Source: CAYXDR01 sp046498185
Lineage (GTDB): Bacteria > Desulfobacterota > DSM-4660 > Desulfatiglandales > Desulfatiglandaceae
Direction: 5' to 3'
NCBI GenBank assembly: GCA_046498185.1
Contig: JAWOBE010000238.1
Coordinates: 1 to 15,062, forward strand
Length of the DNA stretch: 15,062 bases
Part shown: positions 1-7,141 of the stretch, piece after piece
Layout of the letters: each line of letters begins with the position of its first letter
How positions within the stretch are numbered: position 1 is the stretch's first letter
The notes under the pieces: generated by a model
What the model saw: only the letters and a program-made list of their open reading frames with translations
Told to the model about the DNA's origin: nothing
Databases searched by the model: none
Translations under genes and position numbers: made by a program

Positions 1-310
1 GCTTCCGCAGCGAAGCCCCCGGCGCAGCCGGAATCCGGGGGTACTACCTGAAAAACAGACGATACCGACGCCGATATCTGAATTCTGCCTCCTGGCTTCT
101 CACTTCTCAGCAGTGCGGACCAAGGCAAAACTGCGTTTCGACACTCCAAAAACCTCGATACCGACGCCGAGGGGATTACGATTACGACAACCGTTCCGCT
201 TCGCTTCACTGACAACGACTTACATCAAGAAGAATAAAGGCTGGCGCCGGGGGTTTCGATGCGGGAGATTCATCGCCGAGAAGGGGCGTCATGCGGGAGG
301 CTTCAGCGAA
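1..310. repeat. Long direct repeat, copy 1 (window starts inside it)
   Basis: Positions 1-167 are identical, base for base, to 423-589. Weaker matches continue: 211-240 matches 643-672 at 28 of 30 positions, and 278-307 matches 672-701 exactly. The unit therefore lies in tandem with a period of about 422 bases that shortens towards the right, because copy 1 has roughly 36 extra bases near 241-277. Within the repeat is a hairpin with stem 16-22/35-41 (CCCCCGG/CCGGGGG, loop 12). There are also CCGATA/CCGACG-like hexamer runs at 61-76 and 156-170. Open frames across this stretch are short, have no ribosome site and resemble nothing I know, so I treat it as non-coding. The left end of the copy is outside the window. 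Confidence 0.9.
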
Positions 311-422
311 AGAGCCAATGCTTGCGATTGAAACCCCTTCGGTGCCCATTCCTTGATCGCGGTTAAAAACCGCTCCCACAATAAATAGCGAGTCTCCATC
401 GTGGAGAACTACGAAATATGAA
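311..422. repeat. Hairpin-bearing intergenic repeat module (related to 3680-3800)
   Basis: This stretch links the two long direct-repeat copies and has a diverged counterpart at 3680-3800 in the same orientation. Shared landmarks are GAAACCC at 329-335 and 3703-3709, ATTCCTT at 348-354 and 3720-3726, and the small hairpin GCGGTT-AAA-AACCGC at 359-373. That hairpin keeps both arms in the other copy (3731-3745) while its loop changes to GAA. TAGCGAGTC follows in both. A second small hairpin, CTCCA-TCG-TGGAG, follows here. Conserved stems with a changed loop suggest that structure in DNA or RNA matters to the element. No gene is supported. Confidence 0.7.
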
Positions 423-705
423 GCTTCCGCAGCGAAGCCCCCGGCGCAGCCGGAATCCGGGGGTACTACCTGAAAAACAGACGATACCGACGCCGATATC
501 TGAATTCTGCCTCCTGGCTTCTCACTTCTCAGCAGTGCGGACCAAGGCAAAACTGCGTTTCGACACTCCAAAAACCTCGATACCGACGCGGATAGCGAAA
601 GAAAGAGGTAATATCGATTACGACAACGACAACCGCTTCGCTGACAACGATTTACATCAAGGAGAATAAAGGAGAAGGGGCGTCATGCGGGAGGCTTCAG
701 CAAAG
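423..705. repeat. Long direct repeat, copy 2
   Basis: This is the second copy of the unit at 1-310. The first 167 bases (423-589) are identical to 1-167, including the GC-rich hairpin, here 438-444/457-463. Beyond 589 the copies differ by indels, but the blocks at 643-672 and 672-701 still match copy 1. It contains the tract TCGATTACGACAACGACAAC (614-633), which occurs again at 947-966. A perfectly conserved half beside a diverged half implies either a recent duplication or gene conversion of part of the unit. No coding function is supported. Confidence 0.9.
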
Positions 706-904
706 AAGGGAGGGGATGACCTGTCGGGCGTAGCTTTGGCGAAGCCTGAACCCCTCCCCTACATAACACGATTTGGCGCCGCACGCATCCGGGCCACGGG
801 AGGGGATAAACCCCTCCCCTACATCCCCACGCACCTATGATTTTCGTAGGGGCGGGGTTCACCTGTCCGGCGTAGCCTTAGCGAAGACTGACCCCCGCCC
901 GCGG
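706..904. repeat. Palindromic GC-rich intergenic repeats
   Basis: Three long-armed inverted repeats lie in a row. GGGAGGGG 708-715 pairs with CCCCTCCC 751-758. GGGAGGGG 798-805 pairs with CCCCTCCC 811-818, with a 5-base loop. GGGCGGGG 850-857 pairs with CCCCGCCC 893-900. The block 811-900 is a near copy of 3818-3907, with 84 of 90 positions identical, no gaps and the same orientation. The third element carries a GTAGCCTTAGCGAAGAC core. Such small palindromic units scattered between genes resemble REP/MITE-like elements. They could also help end the ctpA transcript, which runs into them, but no T-run marks a classical terminator. Confidence 0.8.
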
Positions 905-990
905 GCGTTACCTTCAAAAACAGCCGATACCGACGCCGAGGGGAGATCGATTACGACAACGACAACCGTTTCGTTAACCTTTCACTGACA
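905..990. repeat. Partial third copy of the hexamer-rich module, next to the ctpA stop
   Basis: CGATACCGACGCCGAGGGGA at 925-944 equals 156-175, and the 22 bases at 947-968 equal 614-635. The stretch just before (CCTTCAAAAACAG) resembles 46-58. The order of pieces is the same as in copies 1 and 2, but the middle is missing, so this looks like an internally deleted copy. It ends within a few bases of the ctpA stop codon. No gene is seen here. Confidence 0.75.
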
Positions 991-2307
991 CTACTTTCCC
1001 CCCCTCATCATCGAAAAAACTTTCCAGGACTTCAACAAATCCAGCGCATGACGAACCTGGTTATCCTTTGCCATGAGTTCTCTTGCCTTTTCGTCCGGAA
1101 TCGCCCCCGCTTTGATTTGATCTCCCTGCTGTTCGTTACGCATATGTCCCTCGATGTCTTCCTCGCGGAAAAACCGGCCTTGATTCTCCTCACCGTTTTC
1201 CTTTGCCGGTATGAATTCCAGTTCAATATCCGGCGTAATCCCACTCGACTGGATCGATCTCCCACTCGGCGTATAATATTTTGCCGTTGTGAGCCTGAGT
1301 CCGGAACCGTCTGAAAGCGGCAATATCGTCTGCACCGAACCCTTCCCGAAAGTCCTGGTCCCGAGAACCACCGCACGATTGTTATCCTGGAGAGCGCCGG
1401 CCACTATCTCTGATGCGCTGGCGCTCCCGCCGTTCACCAGAACGACGATTGGGTACAAACGGCGGTTGATGTCGCGATGAGCCTTTGAGACGATGTCCTG
1501 AGAGCTGTTTCGCCCTTTGGTAGTGACTATGATTCCCTCGTCCAAAAAAATATCCGACACATCCATCGCCTGCGTCAAAAGCCCACCAGGATTGTTCCTG
1601 AGATCTACGATAAGCCCCTGCAGAGTTCCACCCTGTTCCAAATCTTCCAGGGCAGCCGCCACATCATTGGAAGTATTATTCTGAAAGCTCGAAATTCTTA
1701 TATAACCTAAATCAGGCGCCAATAGTTGATGCCTGACACTGATCAAAGGAATGACATCCCGTGTTATCTCAAAATCAATTGGCTTTTCAACATCTTCCCT
1801 CCTGATCGTCAATTCGATGTCCGTGCCCTTCGGCCCCCTGATCATCTTGACAGCTTCCATCAAGGTCATATTCTGGGTGCTTTTTCCCTCGATCTTTATA
1901 ATTCTGTCGCCGGCCTTTATTCCTGCCCCATAAGCCGGTGTTCCTTCTACCGGCGAAACAACGGTCAATATTTGATCACGAATGGTTATCTCTATGCCGA
2001 TGCCGCTGAAGCTCCCGCGCGTCTCGAGCAACAATTCTTGATGCTCATCCTTGGTGAGAAAAGACGAGTGAGGGTCCAGGTCATTCATCATACCTTTGAT
2101 AGCCCCGTGAATCAGCTTCTCCGCCTTCTGCGGTTCGACATAGTTCTTCTCAACCTTCCGAAGCACCTCTGTAAAGATGTCCAGACTTTTGTAGACATCA
2201 TTGGTGCCGGCATTGACCAAACCGTTGTCACCCTTAAGAAAAACAGCGCTCCCGGCCGAAAAAACCACCAAGAAAAAGACCCATCCAAACCTCTTTGTCA
2301 ACCCCAT
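991..2307 (-). CDS. ctpA: S41 family carboxy-terminal processing protease (CtpA/Prc type)
   Basis: A 438-residue periplasmic serine protease that trims or degrades proteins from their C-terminus, held at the inner membrane or exported. Residues 8-24 form a hydrophobic signal/anchor segment. A PDZ domain spans about 95-170. The S41 catalytic domain follows, with SASASE at 295-300 and FGKGSVQ at 320-326. By family spacing the catalytic set is Ser297, Lys322 and Gln326, all present. The last 70 residues are a charged tail. The start is well supported: GAGGAG at 2316-2321 lies 8 bases upstream of the ATG. It follows the EnvC-like gene on the same strand after 247 bases, a pairing common in deltaproteobacteria. 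In other bacteria Ctp proteases control murein hydrolases, so turnover of envelope hydrolase factors is a fair inference here. The 3' end abuts the repeat block. Confidence 0.95.
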   Translation of the reverse strand: MGLTKRFGWVFFLVVFSAGSAVFLKGDNGLVNAGTNDVYKSLDIFTEVLRKVEKNYVEPQKAEKLIHGAIKGMMNDLDPHSSFLTKDEHQELLLETRGSFSGIGIEITIRDQILTVVSPVEGTPAYGAGIKAGDRIIKIEGKSTQNMTLMEAVKMIRGPKGTDIELTIRREDVEKPIDFEITRDVIPLISVRHQLLAPDLGYIRISSFQNNTSNDVAAALEDLEQGGTLQGLIVDLRNNPGGLLTQAMDVSDIFLDEGIIVTTKGRNSSQDIVSKAHRDINRRLYPIVVLVNGGSASASEIVAGALQDNNRAVVLGTRTFGKGSVQTILPLSDGSGLRLTTAKYYTPSGRSIQSSGITPDIELEFIPAKENGEENQGRFFREEDIEGHMRNEQQGDQIKAGAIPDEKARELMAKDNQVRHALDLLKSWKVFSMMRGGK

Positions 2308-2315
2308 GCTCAGCG

Positions 2316-2321
2316 CTCCTC
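2316..2321 (-). promoter_or_regulatory. Ribosome binding site of ctpA
   Basis: Read on the minus strand the bases are GAGGAG, 8 bases before the ATG at 2307. This fixes the ctpA start and argues against a longer frame that overlaps it from upstream. Confidence 0.85.
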
Positions 2322-2410
2322 GATTCGCCCGCCCCCGGGCTGAAGGATTTCAAAACAGGCAAGCAACCGGAACCCAGCCCCGGTGACCGCCATAAACGAT
2401 AACTTTCTAA

Positions 2411-2449
2411 ATACTTATGTATTTTAACACATATACTCAAGTATCGCCA
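2411..2449 (-). promoter_or_regulatory. Possible ctpA promoter/operator in an AT-rich island
   Basis: The envC-ctpA gap (2308-2554) holds an AT-rich patch. On the minus strand TTGAGT (2435-2440) sits 17 bases from TAAGTA (2412-2417). A TAAAAT (2421-2426) is an alternative -10 box. Both pairings are weak matches to sigma-70. Two imperfect palindromes overlap the region: ATACT-CA-AGTAT at 2433-2444 and AATAC-TTAT-GTATT at 2410-2423. Nearby is a tandem 11-base repeat, TACATCCTGCG twice, at 2458-2479. The layout would give ctpA its own control, but this is not proven. Confidence 0.3.
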
Positions 2450-2554
2450 CCGGAATATACATCCTGCGTACATCCTGCGGTAATACTCAATGAGCCACAC
2501 TTTTAAGTTATAGGTTGCATGCAACAGCTGCTCTTTGCTCATAAATTTTCCTTG

Positions 2555-3700
2555 CTATTTCACGTTCAGCCACGACCGCGCGTCCAACGGGCGGCCGCCA
2601 TGCCGAATTTCGAAATAAACAACGCCCTTTTTCCCTCGCTTTCCTGCGACTCCGACGATATCCCCGGCCTTGACTGTTTTTCCCTCACTTACATTGCGCC
2701 GCCCAAGATATGAAGAAATGCTGTACAGCATCCCTCCATGATTAACGATCACGGTCTGTCCATAGCCCTTCACAAGTCCTGAGAACTCAACCTTCCCGGG
2801 CAGAACAGCCTGCACTTCGGTTTCCGCCTGAACATTTATAAAAACGCCGGAACGCCCCTCGCCGGGCTTCCCTGCAGACGGCACAATCACATCACCATCA
2901 GCGGGTAGTGGAATCGCACCGATTAAATCGCTTTGCGAAGATTCCAAGGCAGCTTCCCCGGACGCTCGTTTTTCTATGGCCCTCATTGTATTTTTAAATT
3001 CTTCTGAAGCAAGTTCCAGCTCTTCTATCGCAGTTTTATAAAATTTTTTTTCTTTATCTATATTTACCAATTTCAATACAATATCTTTCATATTACTTTC
3101 CAGAGCCGCGAGAGTTTTCTCTTCAGAAGCCAAAGTTTCTTCTTTCCTGGACAGATCCGCTTCCAAAACTGATTTCTCCCTTTCATATTTTCGCATAGCG
3201 GATGCATGGGTTTCGAGCACGTTCATATCCTCTTCAATCATGCAGGCGGCATACCTCACCGCCCTGCGCAACAGGTCAATTTCTTCCACCTCGAAAAGTA
3301 TTCTCGCATATCCCAGCCTGGCATGCTTATACAATGAAGCGAGCTTTTCCGAAACCGCCTTTCGTTGTAAAATCGCTTCCTTTTCAATTTCTTCGAGCCG
3401 CGCCGCGATGGTACTGTGTTCTCGCCGATCCTCGCGGATACGCTCTTTGACTTTCCATAGCTCTTCTTTTTTCAGCTTCAACTTCTTGTCGAGCGATTCA
3501 ATTTCCGCAACAAGATCCCGCTCCCTGATGTAGGAAGCCTCCAGCTTTTTTCTTTCCGCCGAAAGCCGTTCTTCCAGGGCCTTTATCTTTGCGTCATCCT
3601 GCCGCCCGCCTTGCGCGACTACCGGTAAAAAAGAAAAAGACACTAAAATGATTGAAACAAAAAGCTTTATCGTCCTAAACTGAAAAATCGATGCTTTCAT
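2555..3700 (-). CDS. envC: EnvC-like murein hydrolase activator (coiled coil + degenerate LytM/M23 domain)
   Basis: A 381-residue exported protein. Residues 1-29 form a signal peptide (probable cut after VVA), about 35-250 are charged heptad-like coiled coil, and about 270-381 form a LytM/M23 domain ending YFEIRHGGRPLDARSWL. Catalytic M23 enzymes carry HxxxD and HxH zinc ligands. Here the HxxxD site reads SGVFINVQ and the second motif keeps only YFEIR. The fold is therefore expected to be inactive, as in EnvC of E. coli, which switches on periplasmic amidases during cell separation. I place the start at 3700 because that ATG begins a clean signal peptide. The frame stays open to 3844, but those extra 48 codons are repeat DNA. 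No good ribosome site precedes 3700, and the repeat appears to include the first codons. No ftsE/ftsX lies nearby. It could instead be a more general amidase activator. Confidence 0.85.
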   Translation of the reverse strand: MKASIFQFRTIKLFVSIILVSFSFLPVVAQGGRQDDAKIKALEERLSAERKKLEASYIRERDLVAEIESLDKKLKLKKEELWKVKERIREDRREHSTIAARLEEIEKEAILQRKAVSEKLASLYKHARLGYARILFEVEEIDLLRRAVRYAACMIEEDMNVLETHASAMRKYEREKSVLEADLSRKEETLASEEKTLAALESNMKDIVLKLVNIDKEKKFYKTAIEELELASEEFKNTMRAIEKRASGEAALESSQSDLIGAIPLPADGDVIVPSAGKPGEGRSGVFINVQAETEVQAVLPGKVEFSGLVKGYGQTVIVNHGGMLYSISSYLGRRNVSEGKTVKAGDIVGVAGKRGKKGVVYFEIRHGGRPLDARSWLNVK

Positions 3701-3947
3701 CTGAAACCCATTCGCTGCCGATTCCTTTATCGCGGTTGAAAACCGCCTCCACAGGGCATAGCGAGTCCTGCAGCGGAGTCCCCGGTGCGGCCGGAATCCG
3801 AAGAAGGGAGGGGTAAACCCCTCCCCTACATCCCCACGTAGCAATGATTTTCGTAGAGGCGGGGTTCACCTGTCCGGCGTAGCCTTAGCGAGGACTGATC
3901 CCCGCCCTTGCGCTCCACTGACAACGACTTACTCTCGGCTCTTTTCG
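3680..3947. repeat. Composite intergenic repeat between rsmB and envC
   Basis: The entire 247-base gap is repeat-derived. 3680-3800 is a diverged copy of 311-455 and carries the hairpin GCGGTT-GAA-AACCGC (3731-3745). 3806-3825 is a near-continuous hairpin, GGGAGGGGT-AA-ACCCCTCCC. 3818-3907 matches 811-900 at 84 of 90 positions. CACTGACAACGACTTA at 3916-3931 matches 207-222. The order of the modules parallels that at 311-904, but the long 167-base unit is missing. The right end stops about 15 bases from the rsmB stop. The left end seems to run over the envC start codon. Stem-loops here could affect how much of the rsmB transcript continues into envC. Confidence 0.8.
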
Positions 3948-5303
3948 TTAGTCACCAGTTTTGACCAGCATGGCCGAAAAAAATCCCTCGGTGTGATGAA
4001 CATGCGGAAGACATCGCAAAAAACCGTGCTTGTCCAATAAGGGCATCGCCCAATCCGGTGCATTCTTCCTCAAATCTTTGATAAAAATAGATTTATGCCT
4101 CGCCGCACAACCTTCAACGACTCCCTCGTTTTCTTCCCTGGATATCGTGCATGTCGCGTAAAGAACTTTTCCTCCGGGACGAAGCAGATCAATCGCACAA
4201 TCAAGCAATGAGGTCTGGAGCTTTGACAGGCGTCGAATATCTTCTTCACTTCGCAGCCATTTTACATCCGGGTGTCTTGAAATCGTCCCTAGCGCAGAAC
4301 AGGGTGCGTCCAACATTATCCGATCGAAACGCTTTCTAAGCCATCCAGAACGTTTTTTGGAAGCATCCCCTGCCACCGCATGTATCGAATCGAGGTCCAT
4401 CCTTCGGGCGGTGCGAATAAGTTCCACCAGCCTCTTTTCGTTCCGATCCACGGCTATCACCACACCGGCATCAGCCGTCAATTCAGCAAGATGCGTAGTT
4501 TTTCCACCAAGCCCCGCACATAGATCAAGCACTTCATCCCCGGGCGATGGAGCGAGAAGGCGGGATGCAACCTGGGCCGCCTCTCCCTGAACGGTGAACA
4601 AACCCTGCCTGAAGGCTTCGATTTCGCCGACCGGCCTTCGCATTTCCTCCACCACAAGGCCGTCTGGGCTGAACTCCGTATTTCTCACCCGTATACCTTC
4701 GGCTGAAAGCATTGCAGCCAGTTGATTCCTATCTGCCTTAAGACCCGAAACTCTTAAAACCATCGGAGAAATCTTGTTTCCTGCCTCAAGGAGCTTTTCG
4801 ATACTATCCCATCCCAGCTCGGCAATCCATTTGCGCACGATCCACTCCGGATACGAGTACCGTACCGACAAATAACGAATTGGGTCTTTTTTTTTCGAAG
4901 GAAATTCGCATCGATCCTGGTGTCTGCTTATCTCACGCAGGATGCCATTTACAAAACGGCTCAAATGGGGACGCCCGGACGCCGATACCTGCTTCACAGC
5001 CTCGTTTACTGCAGCGGAATCGGGAACGCGATCCATGAACAACATCTGATAAAGCGCGATCCGTAAAATGGTGAGTACATCAGGTTCAATGCGTCTGAAC
5101 GGAAAACTCGCGTAAGAGCCTATGATCCAATCGAGTCTCGATCTCCACCGCAGCACCCCTTGAACCAGATTAACCGCGAAGGCTTTGTCTCTGGAATCCA
5201 TTTCCGGATTGAGTCTGAAAACGTCTTCAAGACGTCGTTCACAAACGCCCGGTCCGCTCTCCGGCATACGAAGAATTTTGAATGCAATATTTCTCGGTGT
5301 CAC
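3948..5303 (-). CDS. rsmB: 16S rRNA (cytosine(967)-C(5))-methyltransferase RsmB
   Basis: A 451-residue SAM-dependent RNA m5C methyltransferase, expected to modify C967 of 16S rRNA in the cytoplasm. Residues 1-130 match the NusB-like RNA-binding domain (DSRDKAFAVNLVQGVLRW region). The Rossmann methyltransferase domain follows, with the SAM motif DLCAGLGGKT at 260-269. The two cysteines of the family are in place: Cys335 in LDAPCSALGT and Cys385 in YATCTISREENE. The length fits E. coli RsmB (about 430). I chose GTG at 5303 because it overlaps the DUF116 stop as GTGA and begins where the NusB domain begins. The same frame stays open upstream to 5453, but that part only shadows the DUF116 gene. 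Overlap implies translational coupling. Confidence 0.95.
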   Translation of the reverse strand: MTPRNIAFKILRMPESGPGVCERRLEDVFRLNPEMDSRDKAFAVNLVQGVLRWRSRLDWIIGSYASFPFRRIEPDVLTILRIALYQMLFMDRVPDSAAVNEAVKQVSASGRPHLSRFVNGILREISRHQDRCEFPSKKKDPIRYLSVRYSYPEWIVRKWIAELGWDSIEKLLEAGNKISPMVLRVSGLKADRNQLAAMLSAEGIRVRNTEFSPDGLVVEEMRRPVGEIEAFRQGLFTVQGEAAQVASRLLAPSPGDEVLDLCAGLGGKTTHLAELTADAGVVIAVDRNEKRLVELIRTARRMDLDSIHAVAGDASKKRSGWLRKRFDRIMLDAPCSALGTISRHPDVKWLRSEEDIRRLSKLQTSLLDCAIDLLRPGGKVLYATCTISREENEGVVEGCAARHKSIFIKDLRKNAPDWAMPLLDKHGFLRCLPHVHHTEGFFSAMLVKTGD

Positions 5304-6145
5304 TCTGAATCCAGAAAAGCATTGAGGGCTTCCTCGACCCGGGACAAATTGACGTTGGTATCGTAGCAAGGTCCGAAGGGTCGCTCGTTTAAAATGCCGA
5401 AAACAGGTATTGGATAGGTATCCTGGATGCCACTGGTCAAGTCCCGCTCGCATGCCACGCCGATAATCATATCCGGCCTGTTTTCAGCGACGATTTTCCG
5501 AGCGAGCGTGCCTCCGGTGGCGACTGAAATCGGAATATGATATTTTTTAGAGAGCGCGACCAAGTCTTTTATCTTACATTTCCCGCAGCCTTTGCAGTTT
5601 TCGACATGACCTATGATCCGGACCGGGCATTCGTGATACTGTAAACAGTGGGGAATAAGCAACAGCAGCTTGTCCGGGCGGACTTTCCTGGCCTCAGCGA
5701 TCACCAATTGATTATTGATTGCGATAAACGACCTACGCACTTCATCTTTTCCTATCCCGAACAATCGGCCGACAACAACAAGCAGCGGGAACAGGAACCG
5801 AATCACAACACCACGGATACGGGTGTTGAAAAAAAGATTTTTCCCCCGGATTATCGTGCAAACAAGGGTCAGCGCACCACCGAGCATAAAAAGAGTGATC
5901 GCCCCGAACGCCACCGCCAGTATGGCGGGAAGGCTCGGATGAATATTCGAAAGTCCGACATAGGGCACCCACCATAGCAAAACGGCCAGCGCCACCATAA
6001 CGACGCAGCTTACCAGCAATAATCCTATAAAAACCCGCTTCCTCGGCGGCTTTTCTCCAGCGGCGGCATACTCCTCCGGCCGCCGGAGTATTGGTTCCTT
6101 ATCCTTCACACCCACCCTTTCCAATGCATCAAGAGGACGGTTCAT
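5300..6145 (-). CDS. DUF116 family membrane protein with Cys-rich cytosolic domain
   Basis: A 281-residue protein of the DUF116 family, function unknown. The N-terminal part has three hydrophobic stretches at about 38-60, 72-98 and 112-130. A soluble domain of about 150 residues follows with seven cysteines: HCLQYHECP (Cys167, Cys173), CKGCGKC (Cys184, 187, 190), VACERDL (Cys232) and FGPCYDT (Cys260). The CxxCxxC spacing suggests a metal or iron-sulfur site. This is inference from spacing only. The gene sits between fmt (30 bases upstream) and rsmB (4-base overlap), an arrangement I recall from other deltaproteobacteria, so it is probably cotranscribed with formylation and rRNA-methylation genes. 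A weak AGAAG lies upstream of the ATG. Possible roles are a membrane redox or metal-binding partner; nothing here decides between them. Confidence 0.85.
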   Translation of the reverse strand: MNRPLDALERVGVKDKEPILRRPEEYAAAGEKPPRKRVFIGLLLVSCVVMVALAVLLWWVPYVGLSNIHPSLPAILAVAFGAITLFMLGGALTLVCTIIRGKNLFFNTRIRGVVIRFLFPLLVVVGRLFGIGKDEVRRSFIAINNQLVIAEARKVRPDKLLLLIPHCLQYHECPVRIIGHVENCKGCGKCKIKDLVALSKKYHIPISVATGGTLARKIVAENRPDMIIGVACERDLTSGIQDTYPIPVFGILNERPFGPCYDTNVNLSRVEEALNAFLDSE

Positions 6146-6175
6146 AATTCTTCTGCTTTTTTCCGTGAAAAACTT

Positions 6176-7141
6176 TCACTGTTCACCCAATACCAATCCC
6201 TCGGATAACGGCATGCCGCATAAAAATTCACCAATCGCCAGCCGCTTTTTTCCAGCCAGCTGAATCGAGCCGATACGCACCGCCCCGTCACGCGCGGCTA
6301 CCTCCAACACCCCGGGACCACAAAATGTTATTGCACCTGGCACCGCCCCGGTAAAACCTTCCACCCGGGAAACAGGGGAAAAGATCTTGAGATCGCGTCC
6401 CTCCAGCGTCGTAACGGCACCCGGTACCGGATCCAGGCCCCTTATCAAAGAACATATTTTTTTCGCTGGTTCAGACCAAGAAATTTTTCGAACCGACATG
6501 TCTATTTTTGGAGCGTAGGTGGCAAGGGAATCGTCCTGAGGTCTTTCGTGAAGTACGCCCCCGGCAAGCCCTTCCAGTGTTTTGGTAAGAAATCCCGCGG
6601 ATTTTGATGCGAGCTTGTCGTGAAGCGTTCCGGCGGTTTCGGAAGAATCTATTTCAACTTCTTCCTGAAGCAAAACCGGGCCCGTGTCCATCCCTTCGTC
6701 GAGCCGCATTGCGGTAAGCCCGGTTTTTGTTTCACCGTTTATCACCGCCCAGTTTATCGGCGCCGCCCCCCGATAGCCGGGAAGCAGCGAGGCGTGGATA
6801 TTCACCGCTCCCAGAGGTGCAGCCTGCAATAAAGACCCTGTGAGCAACTGGCCGAACGCAACGACAACTAAAACATCCGGGGAAAGGCCAAGAATTTGAG
6901 CACGGAACTCCGGATCAGAAACCCGTTCAGGCTGAAGTACATCAAGGCCCAGGGACAAGGCGGCCGATTTCACAGGTGACTGGCCGGGTTTACGCCCTCT
7001 TCCCCTGGGTCTGTCCGGCTGGGTTACCACCGCACGAATCTCGTAACCCGCCTTCGCAAGCGCCTCCAGCGAAGGCACCGCGAAATCAGGAGTCCCCATA
7101 AAAACCACCCTCAGCGGACGGTGCTTGCTAAAAGCTTTCAC
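6176..7141 (-). CDS. fmt: Methionyl-tRNA formyltransferase
   Basis: A 321-residue enzyme that formylates the amino group of Met on initiator tRNA using 10-formyltetrahydrofolate. The N-terminal catalytic domain starts FMGTPDFAVPSLEAL (14-28). It has the loop rich in Arg/Gly/Pro at about 44-55, then NIHASLLPGYRGAAPI with Asn114 and His116, then DEGMDTGPVL with Asp152. These are the three active-site residues of the family. The C-terminal tRNA-binding domain occupies about 210-321. Length is usual for Fmt (about 315). The start codon is GTG at 7141 and overlaps the def stop as GTGA, so translation is probably coupled to def. No internal Met gives a better start. Pairing with def is the classic arrangement. 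Confidence 0.96.
   Translation of the reverse strand: MKAFSKHRPLRVVFMGTPDFAVPSLEALAKAGYEIRAVVTQPDRPRGRGRKPGQSPVKSAALSLGLDVLQPERVSDPEFRAQILGLSPDVLVVVAFGQLLTGSLLQAAPLGAVNIHASLLPGYRGAAPINWAVINGETKTGLTAMRLDEGMDTGPVLLQEEVEIDSSETAGTLHDKLASKSAGFLTKTLEGLAGGVLHERPQDDSLATYAPKIDMSVRKISWSEPAKKICSLIRGLDPVPGAVTTLEGRDLKIFSPVSRVEGFTGAVPGAITFCGPGVLEVAARDGAVRIGSIQLAGKKRLAIGEFLCGMPLSEGLVLGEQ

Noticed and set aside
113..988. Several open frames of 70-120 codons on both strands in the left intergenic block
   Set aside because: They lie in repeats, recur with the repeat units, have no ribosome site and show low-complexity translation such as runs of Asp/Asn/Tyr from the hexamer tracts.
1..990. CRISPR array
   Set aside because: Repeats are long, few and unevenly spaced, with no constant short repeat/spacer pattern and no cas genes.
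2234..2542. Minus-strand frame of 102 codons starting 12 bases after the envC stop, with AAGGA upstream
   Set aside because: It covers the AT-rich promoter-like patch and palindromes, overlaps the well-supported ctpA start by 74 bases and resembles no protein family. The ribosome site alone is not enough.
3701..3844. N-terminal extension of envC by 48 codons
   Set aside because: The extra codons are repeat DNA also found at 311-455 and 811-840 and would hide the signal peptide that begins at 3700.
5304..5453. N-terminal extension of rsmB by 50 codons
   Set aside because: It lies wholly within the DUF116 coding region in another frame. The GTG at 5303 fits the NusB-domain start and the GTGA overlap.
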